57,067 bases of DNA from Paractinoplanes deccanensis (GTDB lineage Bacteria; Actinomycetota; Actinomycetes; Mycobacteriales; Micromonosporaceae). The position numbers were made by a program, and so were the translations under genes. This document shows, piece after piece, positions 42,495 through 51,491 of the stretch (positions within the stretch are counted from its first letter, which is position 1; each line of letters begins with the position of its first letter). Under the pieces are notes generated by a model that had not been told where the DNA came from, searched no databases, and was given only the letters and a program-made list of their open reading frames with translations. The DNA lies in the NCBI RefSeq assembly GCF_016862115.1, contig NZ_BOMI01000095.1:1-57067 (forward strand). Reading direction: 5' to 3'.

Positions 42495-42729
42495 CGCCGA
42501 AGAGAGGCGAACGAGTAGCGCCGCCGCCAGGACCGGACGAGTACGACCTTGTCTTCGGGACCAGCGAGGCGGCCGAAGGATGGATCGACCTGCGCGCCCA
42601 AGTGCCGGCGAACGCCCTCGAGATGTGGCGAGTCCTGCGGGCGGCCGGGTCTGGTATCTCGTCGATGTCGCGGCCCGAAAGGTCTGTCTGACGTACGCCG
42701 GGACGCGGCATCCGAAGGTGACCGAATAG
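42491..42729 (+). pseudogene. Decayed RelE/ParE-like toxin partner
   Basis: ATG 42491 overlaps the antitoxin's ancestral stop (ATGA), the usual layout of this module. The frame reads RGERVAPPPGPDEYDLVFGT, then SEAAEGWIDLRAQVPANALE and MWRVLR, then loses the frame and stops at 42691. The C-terminus GRVWYLVDVAARKVCLTYAG and TRHPKVTE resumes in another frame, ending at 42729. The middle, which should be about 40 residues with the KGDL-type motif, is absent. It cannot make an intact toxin. Confidence 0.7.
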
Positions 42730-42784
42730 CCGATCCGGGCTGGGACGGGTGGTCCGGACGGGGGCGTCAGGCAGAATCGGCGGC

Positions 42785-43510
42785 ATGGAGATCGACTGGG
42801 TTGGGCTGCGTGCCGCCGCTACCGAGGCCATGCGGCACGCCTACGCGCCGTACTCCGACTTTCCGGTCGGGGCGGCGGCGCTCGTGGACGACGGCCGGGT
42901 GGTCGTCGGCTGCAACGTGGAGAACGCTTCGTACGGCGTGGGGCTCTGCGCCGAGTGCGGTCTGGTCAGCCAGCTGCATGCGACCGGCGGGGGACGGCTC
43001 GTGGCGTTCTCGTGCGTGGATGCCACCGGCAACCCGCTGATGCCGTGCGGGCGCTGCCGTCAGCTGCTCTGGGAGCACGGCGGCGCGGAACTGCTGGTCG
43101 AGTGGCACACCGGCCCGATCCGGATGACCGAGCTGCTGCCGCACGCGTTCGGGCTGGAGGACCTGGAACGGGTCAACGGCGCCACCACCGGGCCCGAGGT
43201 GCCCGCCGAGCTGGCGAAGTGGCGCGGCCGGGGCACCGTCTTCGTGCACCCGGACCTGTCCGGCGGCGCGACGGTCTGGACCGCCTACTGGGAGCGCTCG
43301 GGCGGCAGCTCGGCCGAGGGCGACGCCGACAAGGGCGTTCTCGAGGAGGGCCCGAACTTCGCCACGACCGCCGAGGCGGTGGGCTGGGGGCAGGTGCGCA
43401 CGCCGCGCATCGTGGTGGTGGACGCCGCGGGCGGGCTGGCCTGGGCCGGTGAGGGCGAGCCTCCGGAGGGCATCCCCTCGAAGTGGACGGAGGGTTCCAT
43501 CGATGAGTGA
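42785..43510 (+). CDS. cdd: Cytidine deaminase with C-terminal extra domain
   Basis: A 241-aa protein. Residues 1-130 are a complete cytidine deaminase: HAYAPYSDFPVGAAALVDDG, CNVENASYGVGLCAECGLV with the catalytic CAE, and zinc ligands in MPCGRCRQLLWEHGG. It converts cytidine/deoxycytidine to uridine/deoxyuridine. Residues about 140-241 are an added domain (LAKWRGRGTVFVHPDLSGGA, VWTAYWERSGGSS, GWGQVRTPRIVVVDAAGG) with no counterpart in the usual 130-aa enzyme. I do not recognise that domain. Its stop overlaps deoA by 8 nt. Confidence 0.9.
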   Translation: MEIDWVGLRAAATEAMRHAYAPYSDFPVGAAALVDDGRVVVGCNVENASYGVGLCAECGLVSQLHATGGGRLVAFSCVDATGNPLMPCGRCRQLLWEHGGAELLVEWHTGPIRMTELLPHAFGLEDLERVNGATTGPEVPAELAKWRGRGTVFVHPDLSGGATVWTAYWERSGGSSAEGDADKGVLEEGPNFATTAEAVGWGQVRTPRIVVVDAAGGLAWAGEGEPPEGIPSKWTEGSIDE

Positions 43511-44780
43511 GTTCGCCGCCGTCGACGTCATCCGCGCCAAGCGCGACGGGCACGTGCTCAGCGACGCGCAGATCGACTGGGTCGTCGACGCGTACACCAA
43601 GGGTGTGGTGGCCGACGAGCAGATGTCGGCGCTCGCCATGGCGATCCTGCTGCGCGGCATGACGCCCGCCGAGATCGCCCGCTGGACCGCCGCGATGATC
43701 GCCAGCGGGGAGCGGCTCGACCTCTCCTCGATCACCCGGCCGACCGCCGACAAGCACTCCACCGGCGGCGTCGGCGACAAGATCACGCTGCCGCTCACGC
43801 CGCTGGTCGCCGCGTGCGGCGTGGCCGTGCCGCAGCTGTCCGGGCGCGGCCTGGGCCACACCGGCGGCACCCTCGACAAGCTGGAGTCGATCCCCGGCTG
43901 GCGGGCCCAGCTCGGTAACGACGAGTTCAAGCGGCAGCTCCAGGACATCGGCGCCGTCATCTGCGCGGCCGGCGAGGGCCTGGCCCCGGCCGACCGCAAG
44001 CTGTACGCGCTGCGCGACGTCACCGGCACGGTCGAGGCCATCCCGCTGATCGCCAGCTCGATCATGAGCAAGAAGATCGCCGAGGGGACCGGCGCGCTGG
44101 TGCTCGACGTCAAGGTCGGCTCGGGCGCCTTCATGAAGGACCTGACGACCGCCCGCGAGCTCGCGAGCACCATGGTGCGGCTCGGCAAGGACAGCGGGGT
44201 CACCACGGTCGCGCTGCTCACCGACATGAGCACCCCGCTCGGCCTGGCCGTCGGCAACGCGGTCGAGGTGACCGAGTCGGTGGAGGTGCTCGCCGGCGGC
44301 GGCCCCGCGGACGTGGTGGAGCTGACCCTGGCCCTGGCCCGCGAGATGCTGGCGGCCGCGGGCGTCGACGCCGACCCGGCCAAGGTGCTCGAGTCGGGCG
44401 CGGCCATGGACACGTGGCGGGCGATGATCCGCGCTCAGGGCGGCGACCCGGACGCCCCGCTGCCGGTCGCGCGCGAGACCGAGGTGCTGCGCGCCACCAC
44501 CGACGGCGTGGTGACCGGTGTGGACGCCTTCGGGGTGGGCATCGCGGCGTGGCGTCTCGGCGCCGGCCGGGCCCGCAAGGAGGACCCGGTCAGCTTCGGC
44601 GCGGGCATCGTGCTCAAGGTCAAGCCCGGCGATGCCGTACGGGCCGGCGATGTGCTCATGGAGTTGCGGGCCGACGACCCTGCGCGCATCCCGGCGGCCC
44701 GTGCCGAGGCGGCCGCGGCCGTGACGATCGGCGCGGAGCGCCCCACCCCTACAAAGCTGGTGCTCGACCGCATAGCCTGA
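43503..44780 (+). CDS. deoA: Thymidine / pyrimidine-nucleoside phosphorylase
   Basis: A 425-aa enzyme splitting pyrimidine nucleosides to base and (deoxy)ribose-1-phosphate. Family motifs are DVIRAKRDGHVLSDAQIDWV and the phosphate-binding KHSTGGVGDKITLPLTPLVA. SGRGLGHTGGTLDKLESIPG is the typical signature, with LVLDVKVGSGAFMKDLTTAR further on. The C-terminal barrel-sandwich domain is present. ATG 43503 has GGAGGG upstream inside cdd. Coupled to cdd, it completes pyrimidine nucleoside breakdown after import. Confidence 0.94.
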   Translation: MSEFAAVDVIRAKRDGHVLSDAQIDWVVDAYTKGVVADEQMSALAMAILLRGMTPAEIARWTAAMIASGERLDLSSITRPTADKHSTGGVGDKITLPLTPLVAACGVAVPQLSGRGLGHTGGTLDKLESIPGWRAQLGNDEFKRQLQDIGAVICAAGEGLAPADRKLYALRDVTGTVEAIPLIASSIMSKKIAEGTGALVLDVKVGSGAFMKDLTTARELASTMVRLGKDSGVTTVALLTDMSTPLGLAVGNAVEVTESVEVLAGGGPADVVELTLALAREMLAAAGVDADPAKVLESGAAMDTWRAMIRAQGGDPDAPLPVARETEVLRATTDGVVTGVDAFGVGIAAWRLGAGRARKEDPVSFGAGIVLKVKPGDAVRAGDVLMELRADDPARIPAARAEAAAAVTIGAERPTPTKLVLDRIA

Positions 44781-44786
44781 CGCACC

Positions 44787-45467
44787 ATGACGAAGGCCGT
44801 ACCCGATCCGCGCGCCGTTCGCGAGGCCAGCCTCGACGAACTGGAGCGTCTCGGCCTGCCGCTGCCGCCGCCCGGCTTCCCGCTCGTCTGGGAGCCGGGC
44901 GACACCATCGAGCTGCGCCCGACCGCCGAGATCGAGGCGCGCACGGCGGTGCTGCACGTGGTGGTCGCCCGCTGCTTCGGCATGCCGACCGAGGCCGCGA
45001 TGAGCTGGCTGCTCGGGTCGCACCTGGTCGACTTCGTCACACCGCCGGAGTGGCAGTTCGTGATCGGGGCGAAGGGCGACCACCGGTCGTTCGTGCTCCA
45101 CCACGACGCCGTGTTCGCCCTCGCCTGGCTGCTCGGCCTGGCCCGGCATCTCGACCCCACCGCGCCGCCGGAGGCCCGGCTGATGGCCGAGATGCCCGAC
45201 CTGCCGGGCGGCGAGACCTTCAACAGCTGGCGTTCCCGCTCGCTGATGTCACCGCGCGACCCGGTGGAGGCGGCGGTGCTGCTCGACCTCTACTACTGCC
45301 TCGACTGGGCCTTTCAGGAGGCCGAGCAGTCGGGCCTGCCGCTGCCGGGCGAGATCGACGGCAACGCGATCGGCCAGCGGCGCTGGGCGCTGGAATGGGC
45401 CGTGATCTTCCACGGCCCCTATCACGACAAGCCGGCCGAGTGGGAAGAGGTCGACCTCTCGGTGTAG
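44787..45467 (+). CDS. DUF4272-like protein
   Basis: A 226-aa soluble protein. It has an N-terminal helix with ASLDELERLGLPLPPPGFPL, then RTAVLHVVVARCFGMPTEAA, an aromatic LLDLYYCLDWAFQEAEQSGL, and a C-terminus RRWALEWAVIFHGPYHDKPA followed by EWEEVDLSV. The arrangement, especially the final ALEW...W-E-V-D stretch, resembles DUF4272, whose role is unknown. It starts 6 nt after deoA. Its 3' end overlaps the convergent methyltransferase gene by 46 nt. Confidence 0.62.
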   Translation: MTKAVPDPRAVREASLDELERLGLPLPPPGFPLVWEPGDTIELRPTAEIEARTAVLHVVVARCFGMPTEAAMSWLLGSHLVDFVTPPEWQFVIGAKGDHRSFVLHHDAVFALAWLLGLARHLDPTAPPEARLMAEMPDLPGGETFNSWRSRSLMSPRDPVEAAVLLDLYYCLDWAFQEAEQSGLPLPGEIDGNAIGQRRWALEWAVIFHGPYHDKPAEWEEVDLSV

Positions 45468-46240
45468 GTGGTGATCTCGACGGCCGCGGTGACGGTGACC
45501 TCCTCGGTGGGCAGCCGCTCCGGCGGCACGTGACGGGCCGCGGGAGTCATGCCGATGAGGGTACGGGCGTCGGCCGCCCCCAACCGCAGGATGCGCCGCT
45601 GCTCGGCTCTCGACTTCACGGCGAAGTGCTCGCCGAGCGCCTCGTCCACCCGTTCCGCCTTGGCCGGGTCGACCTGGATCAGCCCGCGCATCAGCTCGGC
45701 CAGGTGGTCGGCGGCCGGGGTGACGACGATCAGCACCCCGCCCGGGCGCAGGATGCGGCGGTACTCGGCCCCGTTGCGCGGCGCGAAGACGTTGAGGATC
45801 GCGGCCGCGGCGCCGTCGGCGATCGGCAGCGGGCGCCACAGGTCGGCCAGCACGGCGGCGGCGCGGGGGTGGGCGCGCGCGGCCCGGCGCAGCGCCGGCT
45901 TGGACACGTCCAGGCCGAGCCCGACGGCGCCCGGGCTCCGCTCCAGCGCCCTCGCCAGGTAGAAACCCGTGCCCGTGCCCGCGTCGACCACGAGCCCGCC
46001 GGGCACCTCGAGCGCGTCCGCGATGAAGTCGTAGTGCCCGGCGGCGAGGAACGTCTCGCGGTCCGCCACCATCTCGGCGGTGTCGCCGACGTGCGGCATG
46101 CGGCCGGCGGTCAGGTCCGCGTACCCCTGCCTGGCCATGTCGAAGCTGTGCCCGAGGGGGCAGCGCAGCCGCCTCTCGTCGCGCTCCAGCCCCTGGCGGC
46201 ACACCGGGCACCGCAGGTACGGCAATGCTCCGTCGATCAT
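45422..46240 (-). CDS. RlmA/TlrB-type 23S rRNA (guanine-N1) methyltransferase
   Basis: A 272-aa SAM methyltransferase of the RlmA family, which methylates a guanosine (745 or 748) in 23S rRNA helix 35; the 748 enzymes confer tylosin resistance. The N-terminal zinc finger is YLRCPVCRQGLERDERRLRC with CPLGHSFDMARQGYADL, giving four zinc-ligand candidates. The SAM motif is LVVDAGTGTGFYLARALE. NVFAPRNGAEYRRILRPGG is the family NxFxP-type segment. ATG 46240 has AGGAG nearby. It is divergent from add by 26 bp. Position 745 versus 748 cannot be told. Confidence 0.85.
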   Translation of the reverse strand: MIDGALPYLRCPVCRQGLERDERRLRCPLGHSFDMARQGYADLTAGRMPHVGDTAEMVADRETFLAAGHYDFIADALEVPGGLVVDAGTGTGFYLARALERSPGAVGLGLDVSKPALRRAARAHPRAAAVLADLWRPLPIADGAAAAILNVFAPRNGAEYRRILRPGGVLIVVTPAADHLAELMRGLIQVDPAKAERVDEALGEHFAVKSRAEQRRILRLGAADARTLIGMTPAARHVPPERLPTEEVTVTAAVEITTYTERSTSSHSAGLS

Positions 46241-46266
46241 CCGTCTCCTGCCTCTAGGCTCGTCTG

Positions 46267-47352
46267 ATGGCCGCCATCGCATACTCCGACATCGTCCCGG
46301 CGCCGAAGGCGCTGCTCCACGACCACCTCGACGGCGGGCTGCGCCCCGCGACCATCGTCGAGCTGGCCGACGCGGTGGGCCACGAGCTGCCCGCTACCGA
46401 CCCCGCCGCGCTGGGTGAGTGGTTCGTCGCGGCCGCCGACTCGGGCTCGCTGGAACGCTACCTGGAGACGTTCGCCCACACCGTCGCGGTGATGCAGACC
46501 GAGGAGGGGCTCTTCCGGGTCGCGCGGGAGTGCGCGCTCGACCTGGCCGCCGACGGTGTCGTCTACGCCGAGGTGCGCTACGCCCCCGAGCAGCACCTCG
46601 AGCGCGGCCTCACCCTCGACCAGGTGGTCGACGCGGTGCACGCGGGCTTCACCGCGGGCATGGCCGAGGCGGCGGCGCAGGGCACCCCGATCCGGGTCGG
46701 CGTGCTGCTGACCGCGATGCGCCACGCGGCCCGCTCGCAGGAGATCGCCGAGCTGGCGGTGCGCTACCGGGACAGCGGCGTGGTGGGCTTCGACATCGCC
46801 GGCGCGGAGGCCGGTTTTCCCCCCACCCGTCATTTGGATGCCTTCGAATACCTCCAGCGCGAGAACTTCCATTTCACCATTCACGCCGGCGAGGCCTTCG
46901 GCCTTCCGTCGATCTGGCAGGCGATCCAGTGGTGCGGCGCGGACCGTCTCGGTCACGGTGTGCGATTGGTCGATGACATCACGGGTACGCCGGAGAGCGG
47001 CGAGACGGTGCTCGGCCGGCTCGCGGCCTATGTTCGCGACAAGCGGATTCCGCTGGAGCTGTGCCCGTCGTCCAACGTGCAGACCGGCGCGGCCCCGTCG
47101 ATCGCCGAGCACCCGATCGGCCTGCTGCACGATCTGCGGTTCCGGGTGACTGTCAACACCGACAACCGGCTGATGAGCGGCACGTCGATGTCGCGCGAGA
47201 TGGCGCTGCTCTCGGAGGCCTTCGGGTGGGGCTGGGCGGAGCTCCAGTGGCTGACGATCAACGCGATGAAGTCGGCCTTCATCCCGTACGACGAGCGGCT
47301 GGCGATCATCAATGACGTGATCAAGCCGGGATACGCCAAGTTGATCGGCTGA
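46267..47352 (+). CDS. add: Adenosine deaminase
   Basis: A 361-aa metal-dependent hydrolase converting (deoxy)adenosine to (deoxy)inosine. Metal and catalytic motifs are ALLHDHLDGGLRPATIVELA, FTIHAGEAFGLPSIWQAIQW with the catalytic Glu, and DRLGHGVRLVDDI. ELCPSSNVQTG and FRVTVNTDNRLMSGTSMS (metal Asp region) follow. Length is normal. With the upstream nucleoside importer, cdd and deoA it makes purine and pyrimidine salvage, though it sits beyond the unrelated gene pair. Confidence 0.93.
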   Translation: MAAIAYSDIVPAPKALLHDHLDGGLRPATIVELADAVGHELPATDPAALGEWFVAAADSGSLERYLETFAHTVAVMQTEEGLFRVARECALDLAADGVVYAEVRYAPEQHLERGLTLDQVVDAVHAGFTAGMAEAAAQGTPIRVGVLLTAMRHAARSQEIAELAVRYRDSGVVGFDIAGAEAGFPPTRHLDAFEYLQRENFHFTIHAGEAFGLPSIWQAIQWCGADRLGHGVRLVDDITGTPESGETVLGRLAAYVRDKRIPLELCPSSNVQTGAAPSIAEHPIGLLHDLRFRVTVNTDNRLMSGTSMSREMALLSEAFGWGWAELQWLTINAMKSAFIPYDERLAIINDVIKPGYAKLIG

Positions 47353-47765
47353 GTCCGACAAGTCGCCCTTCGGCAGGCAACCCTGCCGGTTCGGCGGTGT
47401 CCCTCATCCGTTCGGTCAGAATGGTCCCTACAAACACTGCGAATTCGGGCATCTCACCTTGCCGATCGGGTCGGACCGCGACATCGTTCCTCCTGCCGCG
47501 ATCCACTACGATCGGGCGCGATCGGCGAGCGTCACCCCCGCGCTGCGTCGATCGGCACGAGTGACACTGAGAAACGCACCCCTATACAGCCAGTGAGACA
47601 GTCCGGTTTCCGCGCGCAGACATTGCGTCACACAACCGGTCCGTGTTCGATGGCTCTTTCTCTTTGACACTCGTCGTGATGGAATCTCGGGGGCCCGACG
47701 CGGCAGTCGGCCGTGTGCGGCGCCCGGCGAGCCGAATGCCGGGCCCGAATCAGGAGGACGGTGAC
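47353..47765. other. 413-bp gap upstream of the conservon operon
   Basis: CGGCAGG (47371-47377) pairs with CCTGCCG (47382-47388) shortly after the add stop, a possible weak terminator without T-run. The rest must hold the conservon promoter, but I see no -10/-35 pair I would defend. AGGAGG at 47752-47757 is the ribosome site that decides the GTG start at 47766. No coding frame or RNA gene is supported. Confidence 0.5.
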
Positions 47766-50700
47766 GTGAGCAAGCGCCCCGAGACGGCGACCGGCGTCAT
47801 GTCGCGTCTCCGTCGGCCGGCCGATCGGCTACGAGATCTGCCGATCTGGTCGAAGCTTGGCTTGATCATGTTGGTCCCCACCCTGGCGACGATCATCGTC
47901 GGCGTCAGTGGCTTGGTCGACCACATCGAGGAAGCAAGCAACGCGGAGCGCGCTCGCAATCTATCGGTGCTGTCGCAAGCGGCCGGTGGTCTCGTCGACC
48001 ACCTGCAGAACGAACGCGCTTACGGCATCATCCTCAACACCGCCGGCATGGGCCAGCAGGTCAAGGCCAACGCCCTCAAGGCGTACACCGCCGAGAACGC
48101 GCAGGTCGACCAGGCCAAGGTGCCGTACTCGCAGCAGAAGGCGGCCCTCGACGACGTGCCCGACAAGGTCGGCACGCTGCTGCTGCGGCTCGACCGCAAC
48201 CTCGAGGACCTGCCGTCCAAGCGCAGCCAGGTCGCGAACAGCAAGCTGCGCACGGCCGACGTCGAGGAGACGTACGACAAGCTGATCGACGACCTGCTCT
48301 CCGTGCGGGACGTCGCGGCGCAGCTCTCCGACGACACGACGCTCGGCGACCACATGCGCGCCGTCGCCGCCGTGGCGAACGCCAAGGAGTACATCGCCCA
48401 GCAGCGCGACATCGGCCAGAAGATCGTCGGCCAGGGCGACCTGACCAACAGCCTGCGCCGTGAGTACCTCATCCCCGACACGGGCTTCCAGCTCGCCGGC
48501 ACCACGCTGCACTCGGTCGGCACCCAGGCCGAGGTCGACATGTTCGACCGCATCAGCAACACCGACGCGGGCCGGGCGGCGACCAACTACAGCATCCAGC
48601 TGACCAGCCTCCAGGGCGCCAACACCAAGCAGATCCCGTTCGACTCCGCCCAGTGGGACACCGCGATGGTGAACTACGGCAAGGAGTTCCGCGCGATCGA
48701 GCAGACGATGGACGCCCAGATCGTCACGGACGCCACCGACCTGCGCAACGACGTGAACCGGCGGGTGTTCATCGAGACCAGCATCCTGCTCGGCATGCTG
48801 CTGCTCGCCATCCTGTTCGCGTGGCTGGTCGCCCGGTCGATGGCCCGCTCGCTGCGCGAGCTGCGGCAGGGTGCTCTCTCGGTCGCCCAGTTCGGCCTGC
48901 CCCACGCGGTGAGCCGGCTGCGCGACCCGCAGCTCTCCACGTCGCTCACCCCGGCACAGGTCGCCGACCAGATCGCCGAGCCGCTGCCGGTGCGCAGCCG
49001 TGACGAGTTCGGCCAGGTGACCGAGGCGTTCAACGCGGTTCACCTCGAGGCGGTGCGCACCGCGGCCGAGCAGGCCGCCCTGCGTGCCTCCGTCGCGACG
49101 ATGTTCGTCAACCTCGCCCGCCGTTCCCAGATCCTGGTCGACCGGCTCATCGGTCACCTCGACCGGCTGGAGCGCGGCGAGGAGGACCCGGACCGGCTGG
49201 CCGAGCTCTTCCAGCTCGACCACCTCGCCACCCGGATGCGGCGCAACGACGAAAACCTCCTGGTTCTCGCCGGCGCCGACTCGACCCGCGTGCAGCGCGA
49301 GCCCGCCGCCCTCATCGACGTGCTCCGCGCCGCGCAGTCCGAGGTGGAGCACTACACGCGCATCGAGTTCGGCATGATCGACCGGGACATCGAGGTGGCG
49401 GCGCACGCCGTCAACGACATGGTCCACCTGGTCGCCGAGCTCTTCGACAACGCGACGGCGTTCTCCCCGCCCAACTCGACGGTCATCGTCGAGGCCCGGC
49501 GGCTCGGCGAGGGCGCGCTGCTCACGGTCGAGGACCGCGGCATCGGCATCAGCCGCGAGCAGCTCCGCGACCTCAACGAGCGGCTCGCCAACCCGCCCAC
49601 GGTGGACGTGGCCGTCTCCCGCATGATGGGCCTGGTCGTGGTCGCCCGGCTGGCCAACCGCCACGGCGTCAAGGTCGAGCTCCGCCCGGCCGACACCGAG
49701 CGCGGCACCGTCGCCGAGGTGGGCCTGCCGATCGCGGTCCTGACCGGCGGCGCGCAGCCCGCCACCGCCGGCCGCATGCAGGCCGTCGGCGCCGGCTACG
49801 ACCAGCAGGGCCGCCCGGGCATGCCCGAGCCGCTCGCGCTCGAGAGCGGGCACGGCGGTGGCTACCCGGCCGGCCGCCCCTTCGACCCCAACCCGCCGAT
49901 GAACAACGGCGGCATGCTCGGCACCAACGGGCGCTCCGTGCCCGCCTGGTCCGACCTGACCGGTGCGTCCTCCAACGGCTTCGGCGGCGGCGCGTCCAAC
50001 GGCTCGCTCAACGGCCTCAACGGCGGCGGTGCCAACGGTGCCAACGGCAGCAACGGCTTCTACGGCCCGCGCAGCAACGAGCCGATCCCGCCGCTGCCGT
50101 CCGGCCCGGCCGGGCAGCCCACGTCGCCGGCCCAGCCGCAGGGCTTCGGCGGTCCTCAGGGCTTCGGTGCCCCGCAGGGCTTCGACGGGCCGCGTGGCTT
50201 CGACGGGCCGCAGGGCTTCGACGGGCCGCAGGGCTTCGCCGGTCCCGACGGGCTCCCGCAGCGCCGCAACGGCGAGGGCTTCCAGCCGGGCGGCGGCGAC
50301 GCCAACGGCTTCGGCGCCACCATCCCGCGCCAGCTCCCGGCCAACCCCGAGACCCAGGGCCGCAACCCGTTCGTCCCGCCGGTCTCCGCCCCGCCCGTGC
50401 CGCCGGTGTCGGCGCCCCCGGTGCCGTCCGCGCCGCCCTACGGTGGTCAGCCGATCTCCTCGCCGCCCGGCATGGAGCCCCCGGTCTCCACCCCGCCGGT
50501 CTCCGGTGGACCGGCCAACGAGCCCGTCTCGGCCGCCCCGCCGGCGTGGCCCCCGGTCGCGCCCGAGCGTGACCAGAGCCACACGCCGCACGTGCCGGAG
50601 AGCCTCGCCGCGGCCCTCGACATGACCGCCGAGCTTCCCCGGTACCGTCCGGAGCAGCGCAGCGAGCCGCAGGTCGAGCCCCCGGTCAACCCGCAGACCG

Positions 50701-51491
50701 CGCCGATCCCGTCGTCGGCTCCGCCGGCCGCGCCGATCTCGGCGACCCCGGTCTCGGGCGGCGCCGACCAGCAGGAGTCGCAGCGGGCCGCCGCGGCCGC
50801 CAAGGCGGCGCACGAGCTCGCGGCGGCGCAGGCCGCCGAGGCCCAGGCCACCGCGGCCGCGCAGATCGCCGCGGCGCAGGCCGCGGCCCGGCAGCGCGAC
50901 AACGGACAGGGCCAGTTCGCCGACGAGACGATGGAGCTGCCGATCTTCCGGGAGCTCGAGTCGGCCTGGTTCACCACCGCGCGTCCCGCCGAGCCCGCCA
51001 AGCCGTCCAGCAACGGCATCGACGAGCCGGTGACCTCGCAGCGCATCCCCACCGGAGAGCCGGCGCGATCGGTCGGCGTGCCGCAGCAGGCGGTCTCGCC
51101 CGAGTCGCGCGACCGCGACCCCGCTACTGTTGGTGTCGGTGCCTCCAACGGCGCCGGCTCGGCCGGCGGCCCCAACGGCAGCGTCGCCACCAACCCGTGG
51201 CGCACCGCTGCCGACGAGGGCTGGCAGGCCGCGCAGGCGGCGGCGGAGGCGCGGGTCGAGACCACGACCACGGCGGGCCTCCCCAAGCGCACGCCGATGG
51301 CGCAGCTCGTCCCCGGCGGTGTCGACCGGGGCGGCAACCCTGGGCAGCGCCGTACCCCCGAGGGCGTTCGCGGTCTGCTGTCCGCGTACCACCGGGGTGT
51401 GCAGCGCGGTCGCACCAAAGATTCGACCAACCCGGAGGAGACTCCGGGAGGGCAGCAGTCCTCGCAGGCTGGCAAGGAGCATGAGGCATGA
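47766..51491 (+). CDS. Conservon sensor kinase (CvnA-like) with nitrate-sensing domain
   Basis: A 1241-aa membrane histidine-kinase-like protein. TM1 lies at about 31-50 (LGLIMLVPTLATIIVGVSGL), then an extracellular NIT-type helical sensor (LSVLSQAAGGLVDHLQNERA onwards). TM2 is at about 335-358, followed by HAMP. The HATPase core has HLVAELFDNATAFSPPNSTV (N box, about 555-575) and VEDRGIGISREQL. The histidine region is atypical (LFQLDHLATRMRRNDENLLV). About 580 C-terminal residues are Pro/Gly/Ser-rich, disordered, with GF-D-GPQ repeats. GTG 47766 follows AGGAGG. It heads a cvnABCD operon that links a sensor to a small GTPase. Confidence 0.9.
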   Translation: MSKRPETATGVMSRLRRPADRLRDLPIWSKLGLIMLVPTLATIIVGVSGLVDHIEEASNAERARNLSVLSQAAGGLVDHLQNERAYGIILNTAGMGQQVKANALKAYTAENAQVDQAKVPYSQQKAALDDVPDKVGTLLLRLDRNLEDLPSKRSQVANSKLRTADVEETYDKLIDDLLSVRDVAAQLSDDTTLGDHMRAVAAVANAKEYIAQQRDIGQKIVGQGDLTNSLRREYLIPDTGFQLAGTTLHSVGTQAEVDMFDRISNTDAGRAATNYSIQLTSLQGANTKQIPFDSAQWDTAMVNYGKEFRAIEQTMDAQIVTDATDLRNDVNRRVFIETSILLGMLLLAILFAWLVARSMARSLRELRQGALSVAQFGLPHAVSRLRDPQLSTSLTPAQVADQIAEPLPVRSRDEFGQVTEAFNAVHLEAVRTAAEQAALRASVATMFVNLARRSQILVDRLIGHLDRLERGEEDPDRLAELFQLDHLATRMRRNDENLLVLAGADSTRVQREPAALIDVLRAAQSEVEHYTRIEFGMIDRDIEVAAHAVNDMVHLVAELFDNATAFSPPNSTVIVEARRLGEGALLTVEDRGIGISREQLRDLNERLANPPTVDVAVSRMMGLVVVARLANRHGVKVELRPADTERGTVAEVGLPIAVLTGGAQPATAGRMQAVGAGYDQQGRPGMPEPLALESGHGGGYPAGRPFDPNPPMNNGGMLGTNGRSVPAWSDLTGASSNGFGGGASNGSLNGLNGGGANGANGSNGFYGPRSNEPIPPLPSGPAGQPTSPAQPQGFGGPQGFGAPQGFDGPRGFDGPQGFDGPQGFAGPDGLPQRRNGEGFQPGGGDANGFGATIPRQLPANPETQGRNPFVPPVSAPPVPPVSAPPVPSAPPYGGQPISSPPGMEPPVSTPPVSGGPANEPVSAAPPAWPPVAPERDQSHTPHVPESLAAALDMTAELPRYRPEQRSEPQVEPPVNPQTAPIPSSAPPAAPISATPVSGGADQQESQRAAAAAKAAHELAAAQAAEAQATAAAQIAAAQAAARQRDNGQGQFADETMELPIFRELESAWFTTARPAEPAKPSSNGIDEPVTSQRIPTGEPARSVGVPQQAVSPESRDRDPATVGVGASNGAGSAGGPNGSVATNPWRTAADEGWQAAQAAAEARVETTTTAGLPKRTPMAQLVPGGVDRGGNPGQRRTPEGVRGLLSAYHRGVQRGRTKDSTNPEETPGGQQSSQAGKEHEA
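50140..50245 (+). repeat. In-frame GFxGPQ repeats in the kinase tail
   Basis: About seven consecutive copies of a 15-18 nt unit encode GFGGPQ, GFGAPQ, GFDGPR, GFDGPQ, GFDGPQ and GFAGPD. The unit reads CAGGGCTTCGACGGGCCG with small changes. The copies differ mostly by single bases, suggesting recent slippage. They extend a flexible linker and are unlikely to be catalytic. Confidence 0.8.
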
